In this document: positions 36,118 through 45,126 of the stretch, piece after piece
How positions within the stretch are numbered: position 1 is the first letter of the stretch
Layout: every line of letters begins with the position of its first letter
Assembly: GCA_947168885.1 (NCBI GenBank)
Contig: CAMVNQ010000006.1
Location: 1-64,000 of the forward strand
Reading direction: 5' to 3'
Origin: an uncultured Clostridia bacterium
GTDB taxonomy: Bacteria > Bacillota > Clostridia > Oscillospirales > Ruminococcaceae
DNA: 64,000 bases
Translations under genes and position numbers: made by a program
Notes under the pieces: generated by a model
Seen by the model: the letters and a program-made list of their open reading frames with translations, nothing else
Database searches by the model: none
Told to the model about the DNA's origin: nothing

Positions 36118-37845
36118 CTATTCTTTGCCGTTATATTTTACGCACAGCATTGTAAGATCGTCAAACTGCGGTGCGTCGCCAACAAATGTGTCTATAGCCG
36201 TTTTCATATTTTCAATCAGCTTTTCCGGAACGGCATCGGGCTCGGTGTTCAGAGCCTCCAGCATTCTGTCAGTGCCAAAAAGTGTTTCGCTGATATCTGA
36301 CGCTTCTGCCGCTCCGTCAGTATAGACGAACAAAGCGCCGCCTTTCTCTATATCAAATTCATATCCGGTATATTTTGACTTAGGCATTATACCCAGCACA
36401 AAGCCGTGTTTTTCCTTGAAAAGGGTAAATCCACCGTCAGCGTTTTTTATCATTGGATATTCGTGACCTGCATTAACCGCAGATACGTGACCTGTTTTAA
36501 TATCAAGAATACCGAACCATGCTGTAACGAACATCTTGTTTTCGTTGTCCTCGGAAAGACGTTTGTTGACGTTTTCGAGCACCTCAACGGGTGACATACC
36601 CATAAGCGCGATGTTCTTTATAAGCATTTTTGATATCATCATGAACATAGCAGCGGGGACGCCCTTTCCGGAAACATCCGCTATAACCAGCCCGAGGTGA
36701 TCGTCGTCTATGAAGAAGAAATCGTAGAAATCGCCGCCGACTTCTTTGGCCGGCTTCATGGAAGCGCTGAGTTCGAATTCTGATTTTTCGGGGAAATTCT
36801 TGGGCATAGCCCCCATCTGTATCCTTGAAGCGAGGTTAAGCTCCGCGGATATTCTTTCGCGCTCGGTCGCGAGAGTAACGATCTCACTGTTATATCTGTC
36901 AATTTCGCTGGTGAGATCGGTGAAGCTTCTTGCAAGTACACCTATCTCATTTTTTGACCGAATAACAGACATTTTTTTATCTGCTTCGCTGCTGTCCTTT
37001 GTGGCAGTATATTCCTTCATCGCTTTCTCTATTTTTGTAACAGGCGAGATAACGTAGAAATATATGTACAAAAGCAGTATAAGATTGGCAGCGATCAATA
37101 TCGCGATCTCGGTCATAATATATGTGACCAGGTCTTTCGTTGAGTTTTCCAGAAAGCTGTTCATGTCATATACTATGCAGTAGGCATAATTTGTCGGATG
37201 ATCTTTAGATACATTCGAATAGCCGAGGTAATAGTTTTTCCCCTCATTTTCCTTGCATGATACGAATTCCGACTCTTCGTTAGTACCGTTCTGAAGTTTC
37301 AGTACCGGGTCCTGAGAACTTATGTCTATGAAAAAACTGTCTCCGAGTGCACAGTATTGATAATCATTAGGCTTTGCCTCGATTATGACTTTTCCGCATT
37401 TCTCTTTGCTGATATTGAGTATGTAAAGCGCTGAATACCCGTACTGGCTCATTTGCTCACCAAGGGCCATTGATAAATACGAGTAAACTACTTTTGATAT
37501 CAGGAACTTATCATCCTCGGACAGTTCGTTAAACTTCGTTTTCCCGTCCATAAAGTCTATGATAGTCTGGTCGAGCATAAGAAGAAGTATATTGTCTTGG
37601 TTGATATTTTTCGATATGGCTTCCTCGTTTTCCTCACAGTAAGCCAGTATCTCCTCAACAGCGCTCTCCCCGAGAGATGATGAATATCTGAGTCTGGCGA
37701 GATCTCGGTCAAGTGTTTCGTTTTTGGCACTGATAACGGTGCTGATCGTACTTGAACTTACTGCCCAAAACGTAAATATCGTTGATCCTAAAAATATCAG
37801 CGTCACGAATATAAATAGTTCTACCAGTATTTTTCTTTTTTTCAT
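36118..37845 (-). CDS. Membrane PP2C phosphatase (SpoIIE/RsbU type) with HAMP-like linker
   Basis: The 575-aa protein starts behind AAGGAAG. A membrane helix (about 10-30) is followed by an extracellular sensor domain (about 35-240). A second helix (about 243-268) leads to a HAMP-like segment, a short coiled coil (ERERISAELNLASRIQM), and the SpoIIE/PPM phosphatase from about 345. The phosphatase has metal-binding Asp in GGDFYDFFFIDDDHLGLVIADVSGKG and the late FDDLTML motif. Such enzymes dephosphorylate STAS anti-anti-sigma proteins and so release a target from an RsbW-like kinase. It is the divergent member of a pair. Its twin is at 38157, and STAS partners are encoded in the run from 40705. 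Confidence 0.85.
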   Translation of the reverse strand: MKKRKILVELFIFVTLIFLGSTIFTFWAVSSSTISTVISAKNETLDRDLARLRYSSSLGESAVEEILAYCEENEEAISKNINQDNILLLMLDQTIIDFMDGKTKFNELSEDDKFLISKVVYSYLSMALGEQMSQYGYSALYILNISKEKCGKVIIEAKPNDYQYCALGDSFFIDISSQDPVLKLQNGTNEESEFVSCKENEGKNYYLGYSNVSKDHPTNYAYCIVYDMNSFLENSTKDLVTYIMTEIAILIAANLILLLYIYFYVISPVTKIEKAMKEYTATKDSSEADKKMSVIRSKNEIGVLARSFTDLTSEIDRYNSEIVTLATERERISAELNLASRIQMGAMPKNFPEKSEFELSASMKPAKEVGGDFYDFFFIDDDHLGLVIADVSGKGVPAAMFMMISKMLIKNIALMGMSPVEVLENVNKRLSEDNENKMFVTAWFGILDIKTGHVSAVNAGHEYPMIKNADGGFTLFKEKHGFVLGIMPKSKYTGYEFDIEKGGALFVYTDGAAEASDISETLFGTDRMLEALNTEPDAVPEKLIENMKTAIDTFVGDAPQFDDLTMLCVKYNGKE

Positions 37846-38087
37846 AAAAAACCGCTTCCTTGTATTGTTAGTACCCTTTTCAGCGCAGGCGCTATGTCTT
37901 CCTTCGCGCCGGACGAACTGAGGAGTCGTGAGATTCCGTCATTCATAGAAATACACTATATTATATCATAATTATAGAATACAGTCAACGCCGTGGAACT
38001 TTCAATACCGTTTTTTGTTAAAATGTACAAACGCACACGAGAATTCATTGATTTATTGTTGAATCTGTTGACTGGAAATAAAAACAC

Positions 38088-38116
38088 TTGCTTTTACAGT
38101 GTTTATATTGTATAAT
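38088..38116 (+). promoter_or_regulatory. Promoter of the second phosphatase
   Basis: TTGCTT at 38088-38093 and TATAAT at 38111-38116 are 17 bp apart, 41 bp ahead of the gene start. Confidence 0.65.
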
Positions 38117-38156
38117 AAGTATAATATCGTTAAACATCGACCGGAGGAGACTGTTG

Positions 38157-39956
38157 ATGCAAAAAAGAAAGAAAAAAAGCTCTGTTACCGTACAGATAGC
38201 GAGACCTATGAGTATTTTTATGGTCATACTTATTATTCTGGGACATATGGCGATGTATGTTTACTCTGCCTTTAGCATTATGTCAGAAAAAGAGAGTCAA
38301 TCTGCGCAGATGGCTGATTTTACTGCTCACATGCTGAGTGATTACGAATCGATAGGATGGTTGGCGTCATATTATTATGAAAATTATAACGAGATTGATA
38401 AGTATTATGATTATAGAATGCCTGAAATGATCAAAATAGAGAATGATCTCAACCTGAAAATTGAAAATTATATGGAAGCTTGTGAAGTAACGGTGGAACA
38501 GTTAAAACGCGTGCCGGATTATGTTCAGAAGGAGTTTGCGGAATTCTGCTACGCTGAAATAACCAATCAGCTCAGTTCTATAAAGACTGCGTATCACACT
38601 TCATTTCTCGATGCTTTTGTTATAAAAAATAATGAATGCTTTTTTATTTTTTCTGGCTGTGACTTCGATGACGGCGAAAAACACGTAAGCGAGGGCGGCA
38701 CAATATTTGAGCTTGGTATGACAATGCCGTATACCGAAGGAACCTATAAGGTCCTGGATAAAATACTCACCAGTGAGAAACCGGATAACGCGCTTGAGCT
38801 TTCGCTTTCGAATAAGGCTGACCGCAGCAATGTACGTTCGTTTGCACCGGTTTACGATAAACAAGGCAATTTGGTGCTCATAATCGCGGTGTCTCATTTA
38901 TGGGAAGATATACTGAAAGAACTTTCAGATGCGGCTTTGAATCTGACGATAATAATGCTTTCGTTCTTCGGATTGCTTATAATATGGCTGATACACGGGA
39001 TGACCAAAACGATCGTTCGTCCGCTTAAAATGGAGGAGAGCATTCTTAAAAAGTACATAATTGAAAAGGATACGGAAGCGACCGTGGCGCGGCTAGAGGA
39101 GATCCAATCAAACAATGAGCTGGAAACGCTCGCGGAAAACTTTGCTCTGATGACTCTGGAGCTGAAAAAATATATCGATGAGGTACGTGAAGCGGCAATA
39201 GAAAAGGAAAGAATACACGCGGAGCTCGAGCTTGCATCGAATATACAGCTTTCGGCTCTGCCGTCAACGTTCCCGGCATTTCCCGAACGCACAGAGTTTG
39301 ATATTTACGCGACTATGAATCCGGCGAAAGAGGTCGGCGGCGACTTCTATGACTTTTTCCTTATTGACGACGATCACTTAGCGCTTGTAATAGCCGACGT
39401 TTCCGGAAAGGGCGTTCCTGCGGCTCTGTTCATGATGTCGTCAAAAATGCTGATAAGCAATTATGCATCGATAAGCGAAGACCCGGCGGTAATTCTTGAT
39501 GCTGTCAATTCTCATATATTTGATCAGAACAAGGACAGGATGTTCGTTACAGTATGGCTCGGTATCCTTGAAATAAGCACCGGAAAGATGAGTTGCACTA
39601 ACGCAGGTCACGAATATCCCGCAATAAAGAGGGCTAACGGAAAATTCGAGATGATACGTGACAAGCACGGACTTGTTGTCGGAGTAAAGAAGAATGTAAC
39701 ATATAAGAGATATGAGTTACAGCTTCAGAAAGGCGATATCCTGTTTGTATATACCGACGGAGTGCCGGAGGCTATGAATGCCGAAGAGGTGCTTTTCGGG
39801 GAGGACAGAACGATCGAAGCTCTCAATTCCGCATCGGATGAAGGGCTTGACGTACTGCTTCGGACTGTGAAAAACGTTGTGGACGAGTTTGTTGGTGACG
39901 CTCCGCAGTTTGACGACCTAACGATGCTCGCATTGAAATATTCGGGAAAGGATTGA
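38157..39956 (+). CDS. Second membrane PP2C phosphatase (SpoIIE/RsbU type)
   Basis: The ATG at 38157 follows GGAGGAG, so I prefer it to the open frame from 38088 (599 aa). The layout equals that of the divergent gene at 36118: first helix near 15-40, an extracellular sensor domain, second helix near 270-290, HAMP-like segment, coiled coil and a SpoIIE/PPM domain with GGDFYDFFLIDDDHLALVIADVSGKG and FDDLTML. The catalytic halves are near copies, whereas the sensor halves differ. Two phosphatases with different sensors would feed the same STAS/HATPase circuit with two inputs. The gene precedes the kinase at 40224 but has a separate promoter. Confidence 0.85.
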   Translation: MQKRKKKSSVTVQIARPMSIFMVILIILGHMAMYVYSAFSIMSEKESQSAQMADFTAHMLSDYESIGWLASYYYENYNEIDKYYDYRMPEMIKIENDLNLKIENYMEACEVTVEQLKRVPDYVQKEFAEFCYAEITNQLSSIKTAYHTSFLDAFVIKNNECFFIFSGCDFDDGEKHVSEGGTIFELGMTMPYTEGTYKVLDKILTSEKPDNALELSLSNKADRSNVRSFAPVYDKQGNLVLIIAVSHLWEDILKELSDAALNLTIIMLSFFGLLIIWLIHGMTKTIVRPLKMEESILKKYIIEKDTEATVARLEEIQSNNELETLAENFALMTLELKKYIDEVREAAIEKERIHAELELASNIQLSALPSTFPAFPERTEFDIYATMNPAKEVGGDFYDFFLIDDDHLALVIADVSGKGVPAALFMMSSKMLISNYASISEDPAVILDAVNSHIFDQNKDRMFVTVWLGILEISTGKMSCTNAGHEYPAIKRANGKFEMIRDKHGLVVGVKKNVTYKRYELQLQKGDILFVYTDGVPEAMNAEEVLFGEDRTIEALNSASDEGLDVLLRTVKNVVDEFVGDAPQFDDLTMLALKYSGKD

Positions 39957-40020
39957 GCGTTTTTTATCAGTTTATTATGTGCATATTGTTCAATAATTAT
40001 ACAAAATGAACGAAAGTATC

Positions 40021-40049
40021 TTGACATTTTGTACATTTTGTGATATAAT
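40021..40049 (+). promoter_or_regulatory. Consensus sigma-A promoter of the kinase-ligase run
   Basis: TTGACA at 40021-40026 and TATAAT at 40044-40049 are exactly 17 bp apart, a perfect consensus. The start of the kinase gene is about 175 bp downstream, a long leader. Confidence 0.85.
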
Positions 40050-40223
40050 AACGCTTTAGAGATTGGTGCAGTTTGGTACTTTTGCAGAATTTCTGCCAAA
40101 ATAATCATTTGGAAAAAAACAAAAGCCTTATGGTGTGATATTCGTCTGAGAAAGAAATGCGGGCTTTGATGATATTTTGTCGGAGAATATGCCTATTGAT
40201 AACAAAGCGGGAAAGGTAAAACA

Positions 40224-40628
40224 GTGAAAGAACTTATCACAGACGCAAAAGTTGATAATCTTGATGAGGTGCTCATCTTTGTTGACGAACAGCTTGAAGA
40301 AGTCGGATGTTCTATGAGCAGTCAGATCGTGATAGATACTGTGATCGAGGAAATCTTTGTTAATATCGCGTATTACGCTTACGGCGGTCAGGCGGGGCCT
40401 GCTACCGTACAGACGGAGATCACTCATGATATGGTAGAGCTCACATTTATAGACAACGGAGAGCAGTATGACCCTCTTGCGAAGCCGGATCCGGATTTAA
40501 AAATTCCCTTCAGCCAGAGAAAACCTGGCGGGCTCGGAATTTTTATCGTAAAAAAGAGCATGGATGAAGTTAAGTATGAATACAGGGATGGCAAAAACAT
40601 ACTTTATCTAAAGAAAGCTCTTGTTTAA
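40224..40628 (+). CDS. RsbW/SpoIIAB-like serine kinase (HATPase_c)
   Basis: The 134-aa protein starts behind GGAAAG. It has a full GHKL ATP-binding set: an N box 'EEIFVNIAYYAYG', a G1 box 'FIDNGEQYDP' and a G2 box 'GGLGIFIVKKSMD'. The size and single-domain form match anti-sigma serine kinases of the RsbW/SpoIIAB type, which phosphorylate a Ser on STAS proteins and otherwise bind and block a target. No sigma factor gene is in the window. It is the first gene of a co-directional run that contains three STAS domains and two ligases, so its target may be those enzymes rather than a sigma factor. That last step is inference. Confidence 0.85.
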   Translation: MKELITDAKVDNLDEVLIFVDEQLEEVGCSMSSQIVIDTVIEEIFVNIAYYAYGGQAGPATVQTEITHDMVELTFIDNGEQYDPLAKPDPDLKIPFSQRKPGGLGIFIVKKSMDEVKYEYRDGKNILYLKKALV

Positions 40629-40704
40629 ACACAGAAAAATGGTAGCTTGACGCTGCATTTTTTATCACTCTAAACTTCAAACTTCAAACACACAGGAGGT
40701 ATCT

Positions 40705-42645
40705 ATGTTAGTTGAATTCAAAACTGAAGGTAACGTGACAACGGCATTCGTGTCAGGAAAAATCAATACCGATACGGCTCAGAAATTTCAGGACTGCTTT
40801 GAAAATGTTGATAAGTCCAATAAACTTATCCTCGATTTCGCGGATGTTGAAATGATCACATCTGCCGGTCTGAGAGCTCTTGTTGTCATCAGAATACGCT
40901 TCCCCGATGACAGAATGGAAGTTATAAACGTATCAAAAGCCGTTTATGACGTCTTTGAAATGACCGGTTTTGATGATATGATACCGACCCGGCGAGCAAG
41001 TAACAAAAAGAAAATATCGGAATATGTACGCCTTTCGTTCAAGGATTTCCTCAAAGAGAAAGTGAACGAGGATAGCGACCGCGTTGCAATGATCGCGGGT
41101 GGAGACGCAGCTGTGGCGGAAGGTGCAGAAAGCCAGGCTGGCTTAAGCGCATCGGGCGGCGTGAAATATACATGGTCCGAGATAGACAAACTCTCGCAGA
41201 TAATAGCAAGAGACCTTTACGACCGCGGAGTAAGAAAGGGTACACACGTTGGCCTTATGGGTATGAATTCCGTTAACTGGGTACTTACATTCTTCGCTAT
41301 ACAGAAGCTCGGTGCTATTGCACTTCTTGTAAACTTCAACTTAAAAGCCGGCGAAGTCTGTGGAATTTCAAAGGTCGGCGACATAACACATCTTTGCTAC
41401 GGTGATATAGCCGAGCAGTGTGAAGACAGTGAATTTGTTGCGAAGGTCACCGATACGGAAAACTCTTTTATCCGCAATACATATAAAATGTCGAGCGATA
41501 TAAACTACAAGGAGAGACTTGAGGAATACAGCAGCGTCGAGGACAGATTCTCGGATGAAGTCGATCCGGACAGCCCCGCCCTTGTTATTTTCACTTCCGG
41601 CTCTACCGGAAAGCCCAAGGCAGTGCTCCTTTCCGCGTACAATATACTTAACTCCTCGTCCATGTGGGCGGAGGAATACCGTATCGGCGCGGAAGACAAG
41701 ATATGTCTTGTTCTGCCGACATTCCATATTTTCGGACTTACCTGCGGCCTTTTCGGTAATTTTATCGCTGATTCTTTGGTTGTTATACCGAAAAATATCA
41801 AAACAGGTACGATCGTACAGACCATAGCTACCGAGAAATGCACACATTTTTATTCCGTTCCGACGCTTCTGCTCGCTATTGCGGCAAGCAAGAATTTCAA
41901 AGCGGAATATGTCGAGGCTCTCAGATGTGTTGTTATGGGCGGCGCATCGGCTACACCGGCACAGATCGTCGAACTTCAGAAGCAGTTCCCGAATACATAT
42001 TTCCATTCGGCATACGGCCTCAGCGAAATGACTCCGGTTACAATGTGCGCATATCAGGATTCCGTCGAGCATGTCACAAAGACAGTCGGAAAGCCTATGA
42101 AGAATATCGAGCTACGCATTTCCGATATTTCCAACGGAAGTGTTTGTGCTCAGGGACAATCGGGCGAGGTCCTCGTAAAGGGCTTCAACACCATGGTCTG
42201 CTATTACAGGCTTGATCCGAGTGACCAGCCGCTTGACGAAGAAGGCTGGCTCCATACCGGAGACCTCGGACTTATCGACGATGACGGTTATCTGAGACTT
42301 GTCGGACGCGCTAAAGAACTTATCATACGTGGCGGCGAGAATATCGCTCCGGGCGAGATTGCCGAAGCTATGACGCAGTATCCCGGTGTTGCCGACGTTA
42401 AGGTTCAGGGCATACCCGATGATTTCTACGGTGAGATAGTCGGCGCAAGCGTTGTTATGAAAGACGGCAAGACACTTGATACCGAAGATATGAAGAAATT
42501 CCTGGTATCAAAGCTTGCAAAGTACAAAATACCGGAATATATATTCCAGTATGATAAACTTCCTTTACTGTCAAACGGAAAAGTTGACGCAGTAGGACTT
42601 AAAAAAGATATGAACGCAAAAGCTGCGGCTTTGCGCACAAAGTGA
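40705..42645 (+). CDS. STAS domain fused to adenylate-forming ligase
   Basis: Starts behind CAGGAGG (646 aa). Residues 1-100 are a STAS domain with the phospho-site signature ITSAGLRAL (T52/S53), as in anti-anti-sigma factors. From about 115 to 640 the chain is a class I adenylate-forming enzyme: a partly degenerate N-terminal region, the ATP loop TSGSTGKPKA (297-306), 'YGLSEMTPVT', 'GWLHTGDLGLIDDDGYLRLVGRAKELI' and the C-terminal 'NGKVDAV' Lys. It should form an acyl-AMP, and probably an acyl-CoA or acyl-carrier product, from a carboxylic acid. A STAS regulator fused to a ligase is very unusual. It suggests that the ligase is held or released by the kinase at 40224, according to the phosphorylation state of S53. 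Confidence 0.85.
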   Translation: MLVEFKTEGNVTTAFVSGKINTDTAQKFQDCFENVDKSNKLILDFADVEMITSAGLRALVVIRIRFPDDRMEVINVSKAVYDVFEMTGFDDMIPTRRASNKKKISEYVRLSFKDFLKEKVNEDSDRVAMIAGGDAAVAEGAESQAGLSASGGVKYTWSEIDKLSQIIARDLYDRGVRKGTHVGLMGMNSVNWVLTFFAIQKLGAIALLVNFNLKAGEVCGISKVGDITHLCYGDIAEQCEDSEFVAKVTDTENSFIRNTYKMSSDINYKERLEEYSSVEDRFSDEVDPDSPALVIFTSGSTGKPKAVLLSAYNILNSSSMWAEEYRIGAEDKICLVLPTFHIFGLTCGLFGNFIADSLVVIPKNIKTGTIVQTIATEKCTHFYSVPTLLLAIAASKNFKAEYVEALRCVVMGGASATPAQIVELQKQFPNTYFHSAYGLSEMTPVTMCAYQDSVEHVTKTVGKPMKNIELRISDISNGSVCAQGQSGEVLVKGFNTMVCYYRLDPSDQPLDEEGWLHTGDLGLIDDDGYLRLVGRAKELIIRGGENIAPGEIAEAMTQYPGVADVKVQGIPDDFYGEIVGASVVMKDGKTLDTEDMKKFLVSKLAKYKIPEYIFQYDKLPLLSNGKVDAVGLKKDMNAKAAALRTK

Positions 42646-42655
42646 GGAGAGAAAT

Positions 42656-43870
42656 ATGGTGGTTGAAAACAGAAAACTTGTTTATGATTCGGGAAAATCG
42701 ACGTGGTTCTGGATATGTGATGTCAACGACGACATACACATGAGAGTCATTATGCAGCTTGACCATAAGATAGTCGGAAGTGAGCTCGAAGAAGCGTGGA
42801 GAAGGACCATGAAGGTATTCCCGCTGCTCGACCTCATCCCCGACAGGATAAACGATCATCTGGTTTTCTTCGAGCCTGACGATGAGTCGGTCGTAACGGA
42901 GAGCAAAGAGCCGGTAATGCCCGGAACAGAGCTCGCAAGAAAGCGCTCGGTGACGCTTTCGTACTATGATGATTCGTTCACGGTCCTCGCATTCCATTCG
43001 GTAATGGACGGTAACGGCATTATTACTGTGGCGAGAACGGTAGCGTACCATTACTGCTGCATACATTTCGGAAAGACGTTCGATCCTACCGGATTTGAGC
43101 TCGCGGAGAACAGAGAGCCGATAGAATACTATAAGCCCTATAAGAGCTATCCGCTCGGCGAATACAAGACCGTTCCGCCTTATACATTCCCCGAGAACGC
43201 TGAGTTCTTCTCCGAGCCGGATATGATCCCGGCCGGCCCCGGAAAGATAATCGTCGGATGTCTTGCGGTACCGGTAAATGATTTTATTGCTATGTGCAAG
43301 AGCCACAAAGCAAACCCCGCTTCGATGCTTTGTATTATCCTTGCAAGAGCGGCATACAGTCTGCATGAGGGCGAGAAAAGAGATATGCTTTTCCACGTTA
43401 CTCTGGATTTCAGACCCGCTCTCGGAATAACCGGATCGCTGGCGCAGTGCTCGTCGGCAGCGATGCTTGAGCTGTCGTATGATGAAGCAGAGTCCGATAA
43501 TATAGCTCCGACTGCAGAAAAGCTCCGTACGGATCTTGCGGCGCAGAGAACAGAGGATTATATCAAATCCTTTGCCGCTTTGCTTAGGACTTACGATATG
43601 AATGCTTCCGCCTGCTCGGGCGTTGCGTCGTATATAGGCAGAGTAGAGCTTGGAGACTGCAAGGAGCACATAAAGGATATCTCTCTCGTGAATAACGCTT
43701 GCAACATCCTTAATATGGTGCAGTTCGGCGACGAATTTTATATGTTCTGTCAGTTCGGACTTGCGGCGGAGAGATACATGAAGGCTATGACCGAAGAAAT
43801 AGGAAAGCTCGGCGTTACCGCGAGAACGGTACATTCCGCAGAGCAGGTAATACCCGAAAGAAGAAACTGA
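42656..43870 (+). CDS. HxxxDG acyltransferase (condensation/alcohol-acyltransferase superfamily), copy 1
   Basis: Starts behind GAGGAGA, 10 bp after the ligase. The 404-aa protein has one HxxxDG active-site motif (HSVMDGNG near 119-126), in which the His is the base that deprotonates an acceptor hydroxyl or amine. It also has a C-terminal half beginning near 200 with a typical second CAT-like fold. Family relatives include condensation domains, wax-ester synthase/alcohol acyltransferases and polyketide-associated PapA proteins. It is related to the next gene by shared order (INxD-type opening, GKxxxG near 200, NPASML). It probably transfers the activated acyl group made by the ligase to an unknown acceptor. 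Confidence 0.78.
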   Translation: MVVENRKLVYDSGKSTWFWICDVNDDIHMRVIMQLDHKIVGSELEEAWRRTMKVFPLLDLIPDRINDHLVFFEPDDESVVTESKEPVMPGTELARKRSVTLSYYDDSFTVLAFHSVMDGNGIITVARTVAYHYCCIHFGKTFDPTGFELAENREPIEYYKPYKSYPLGEYKTVPPYTFPENAEFFSEPDMIPAGPGKIIVGCLAVPVNDFIAMCKSHKANPASMLCIILARAAYSLHEGEKRDMLFHVTLDFRPALGITGSLAQCSSAAMLELSYDEAESDNIAPTAEKLRTDLAAQRTEDYIKSFAALLRTYDMNASACSGVASYIGRVELGDCKEHIKDISLVNNACNILNMVQFGDEFYMFCQFGLAAERYMKAMTEEIGKLGVTARTVHSAEQVIPERRN

Positions 43871-43894
43871 TCGGGCTTGGAAAGGAAGAAAGAT

Positions 43895-45112
43895 ATGAGC
43901 AAGGAATATGTTATTCGCAAGAAAATGTGGCCGGCTGGAGGTAATCCGTTTTGGGACTGGGATAATGCAGGCAAGCTCCACATGACATTCATGATAAAGA
44001 TGGATCACGAGATAAACGGTGATATGCTTCTTGAGTCACTGAAAGAGACATACGATGTATGGCCGATCCTCAAGGAAGCTTTAGTCGATATCGACGGAAC
44101 AATATGCTTCGCGCTGAACGACGCGCCGATAAAGGTACATAACAACAAGACCGTTGTCTCTCCCGGTAAAGGCATTAACGATGACAGAATGGCGGCGATC
44201 ACATATTACGGGGATACCGTGTATGTTACGGGCATGCATACATTCTTTGACGGCGGAAGCGCTATGATGATACTGAAGAATGTTGTATGCCGTTACATGA
44301 AGAAGTATTACGGCGACGATCTTGACGTCGGTGAGCTTCCGAATGCCGGAGACGGTGATGATCCGGAATATCAGACATTCTATTCCGCTAACAAGAGACT
44401 AGCCGAGATACCGTATGAATACAAAGATCAGATAGAGATCATCCCGAAAGTTTTTGTGGATCCGAACATGGATTACGGCCCCGATTATGCGGTGGGAAGA
44501 TGTGTGATCGAATGCCCGAACGATGAGTTCATAGCTTATTGTAAGAAAAATGGCGCAAATCCTTCGACTATGCTGTTTGTTATGGCCGCTAAATCTGTGT
44601 TCAAACTCAATCCCGACAACGAGCTTCCGTTCACCATGAACAATACGATGAATGTTCGTCACATTTTCGGTCTTGACATGTCGATTATGGGTCAGACCAT
44701 GGGCAATCTTCTTGTTGCTCAGAAATCGGATATTGAGACCCCGGTTCCCGAGTTAGCGAAAAAGCTCAGGGAATCTTTTGATGCACAGCGTGAACACAAC
44801 TATATTTTCTCCCGCGTTGAGGACATGAGAAAAGGAAAGTCCGCTCTTGCTTTCAAGCTTTCCGGATCGCTTCAGTATATGGGAAGCATAAAATACGGCG
44901 ATGCCAACAAGCACATAAAGAAATTCACTATGTACGGCGATTTGTGCAGGAACGTCGTAGCGTATGAGCTTAACGGTACGTTCTATATATCTCTTATGTT
45001 TGGAACCGCGAGCAAGAAATACGCTGACGAATTTTTGGATATGTTAAAAAATGCCGGTGTTTCGGCTGAAATAACTGAAGTGACAGACAGATTGCCGTCC
45101 GAGATACACTGA
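43895..45112 (+). CDS. HxxxDG acyltransferase, copy 2
   Basis: The ATG at 43895 follows GGAAAGGAAG, so the earlier open TTG at 43877 is not used (405 aa). The motif is HTFFDGGS (near 114-121). It shares with copy 1 the start pattern (WFWI/WDWD, then the DHEINGD or DHKIVGS segment), the 'NPSTMLFVM' block and the C-terminal 'GSIKYGDANKHIKKF' block. The two are therefore an old tandem duplication that has diverged strongly. They may act as a heterodimer or on two acceptors. Each retains the His and Asp of the active site. Confidence 0.78.
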   Translation: MSKEYVIRKKMWPAGGNPFWDWDNAGKLHMTFMIKMDHEINGDMLLESLKETYDVWPILKEALVDIDGTICFALNDAPIKVHNNKTVVSPGKGINDDRMAAITYYGDTVYVTGMHTFFDGGSAMMILKNVVCRYMKKYYGDDLDVGELPNAGDGDDPEYQTFYSANKRLAEIPYEYKDQIEIIPKVFVDPNMDYGPDYAVGRCVIECPNDEFIAYCKKNGANPSTMLFVMAAKSVFKLNPDNELPFTMNNTMNVRHIFGLDMSIMGQTMGNLLVAQKSDIETPVPELAKKLRESFDAQREHNYIFSRVEDMRKGKSALAFKLSGSLQYMGSIKYGDANKHIKKFTMYGDLCRNVVAYELNGTFYISLMFGTASKKYADEFLDMLKNAGVSAEITEVTDRLPSEIH

Positions 45113-45126
45113 ATGGAGGATAGTTT

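Noticed and set aside
42599-44008. 469-codon reverse frame under the acyltransferase genes
   Set aside because: It is antisense to two genes with clear HxxxDG motifs and ribosome sites, and shows no family features.
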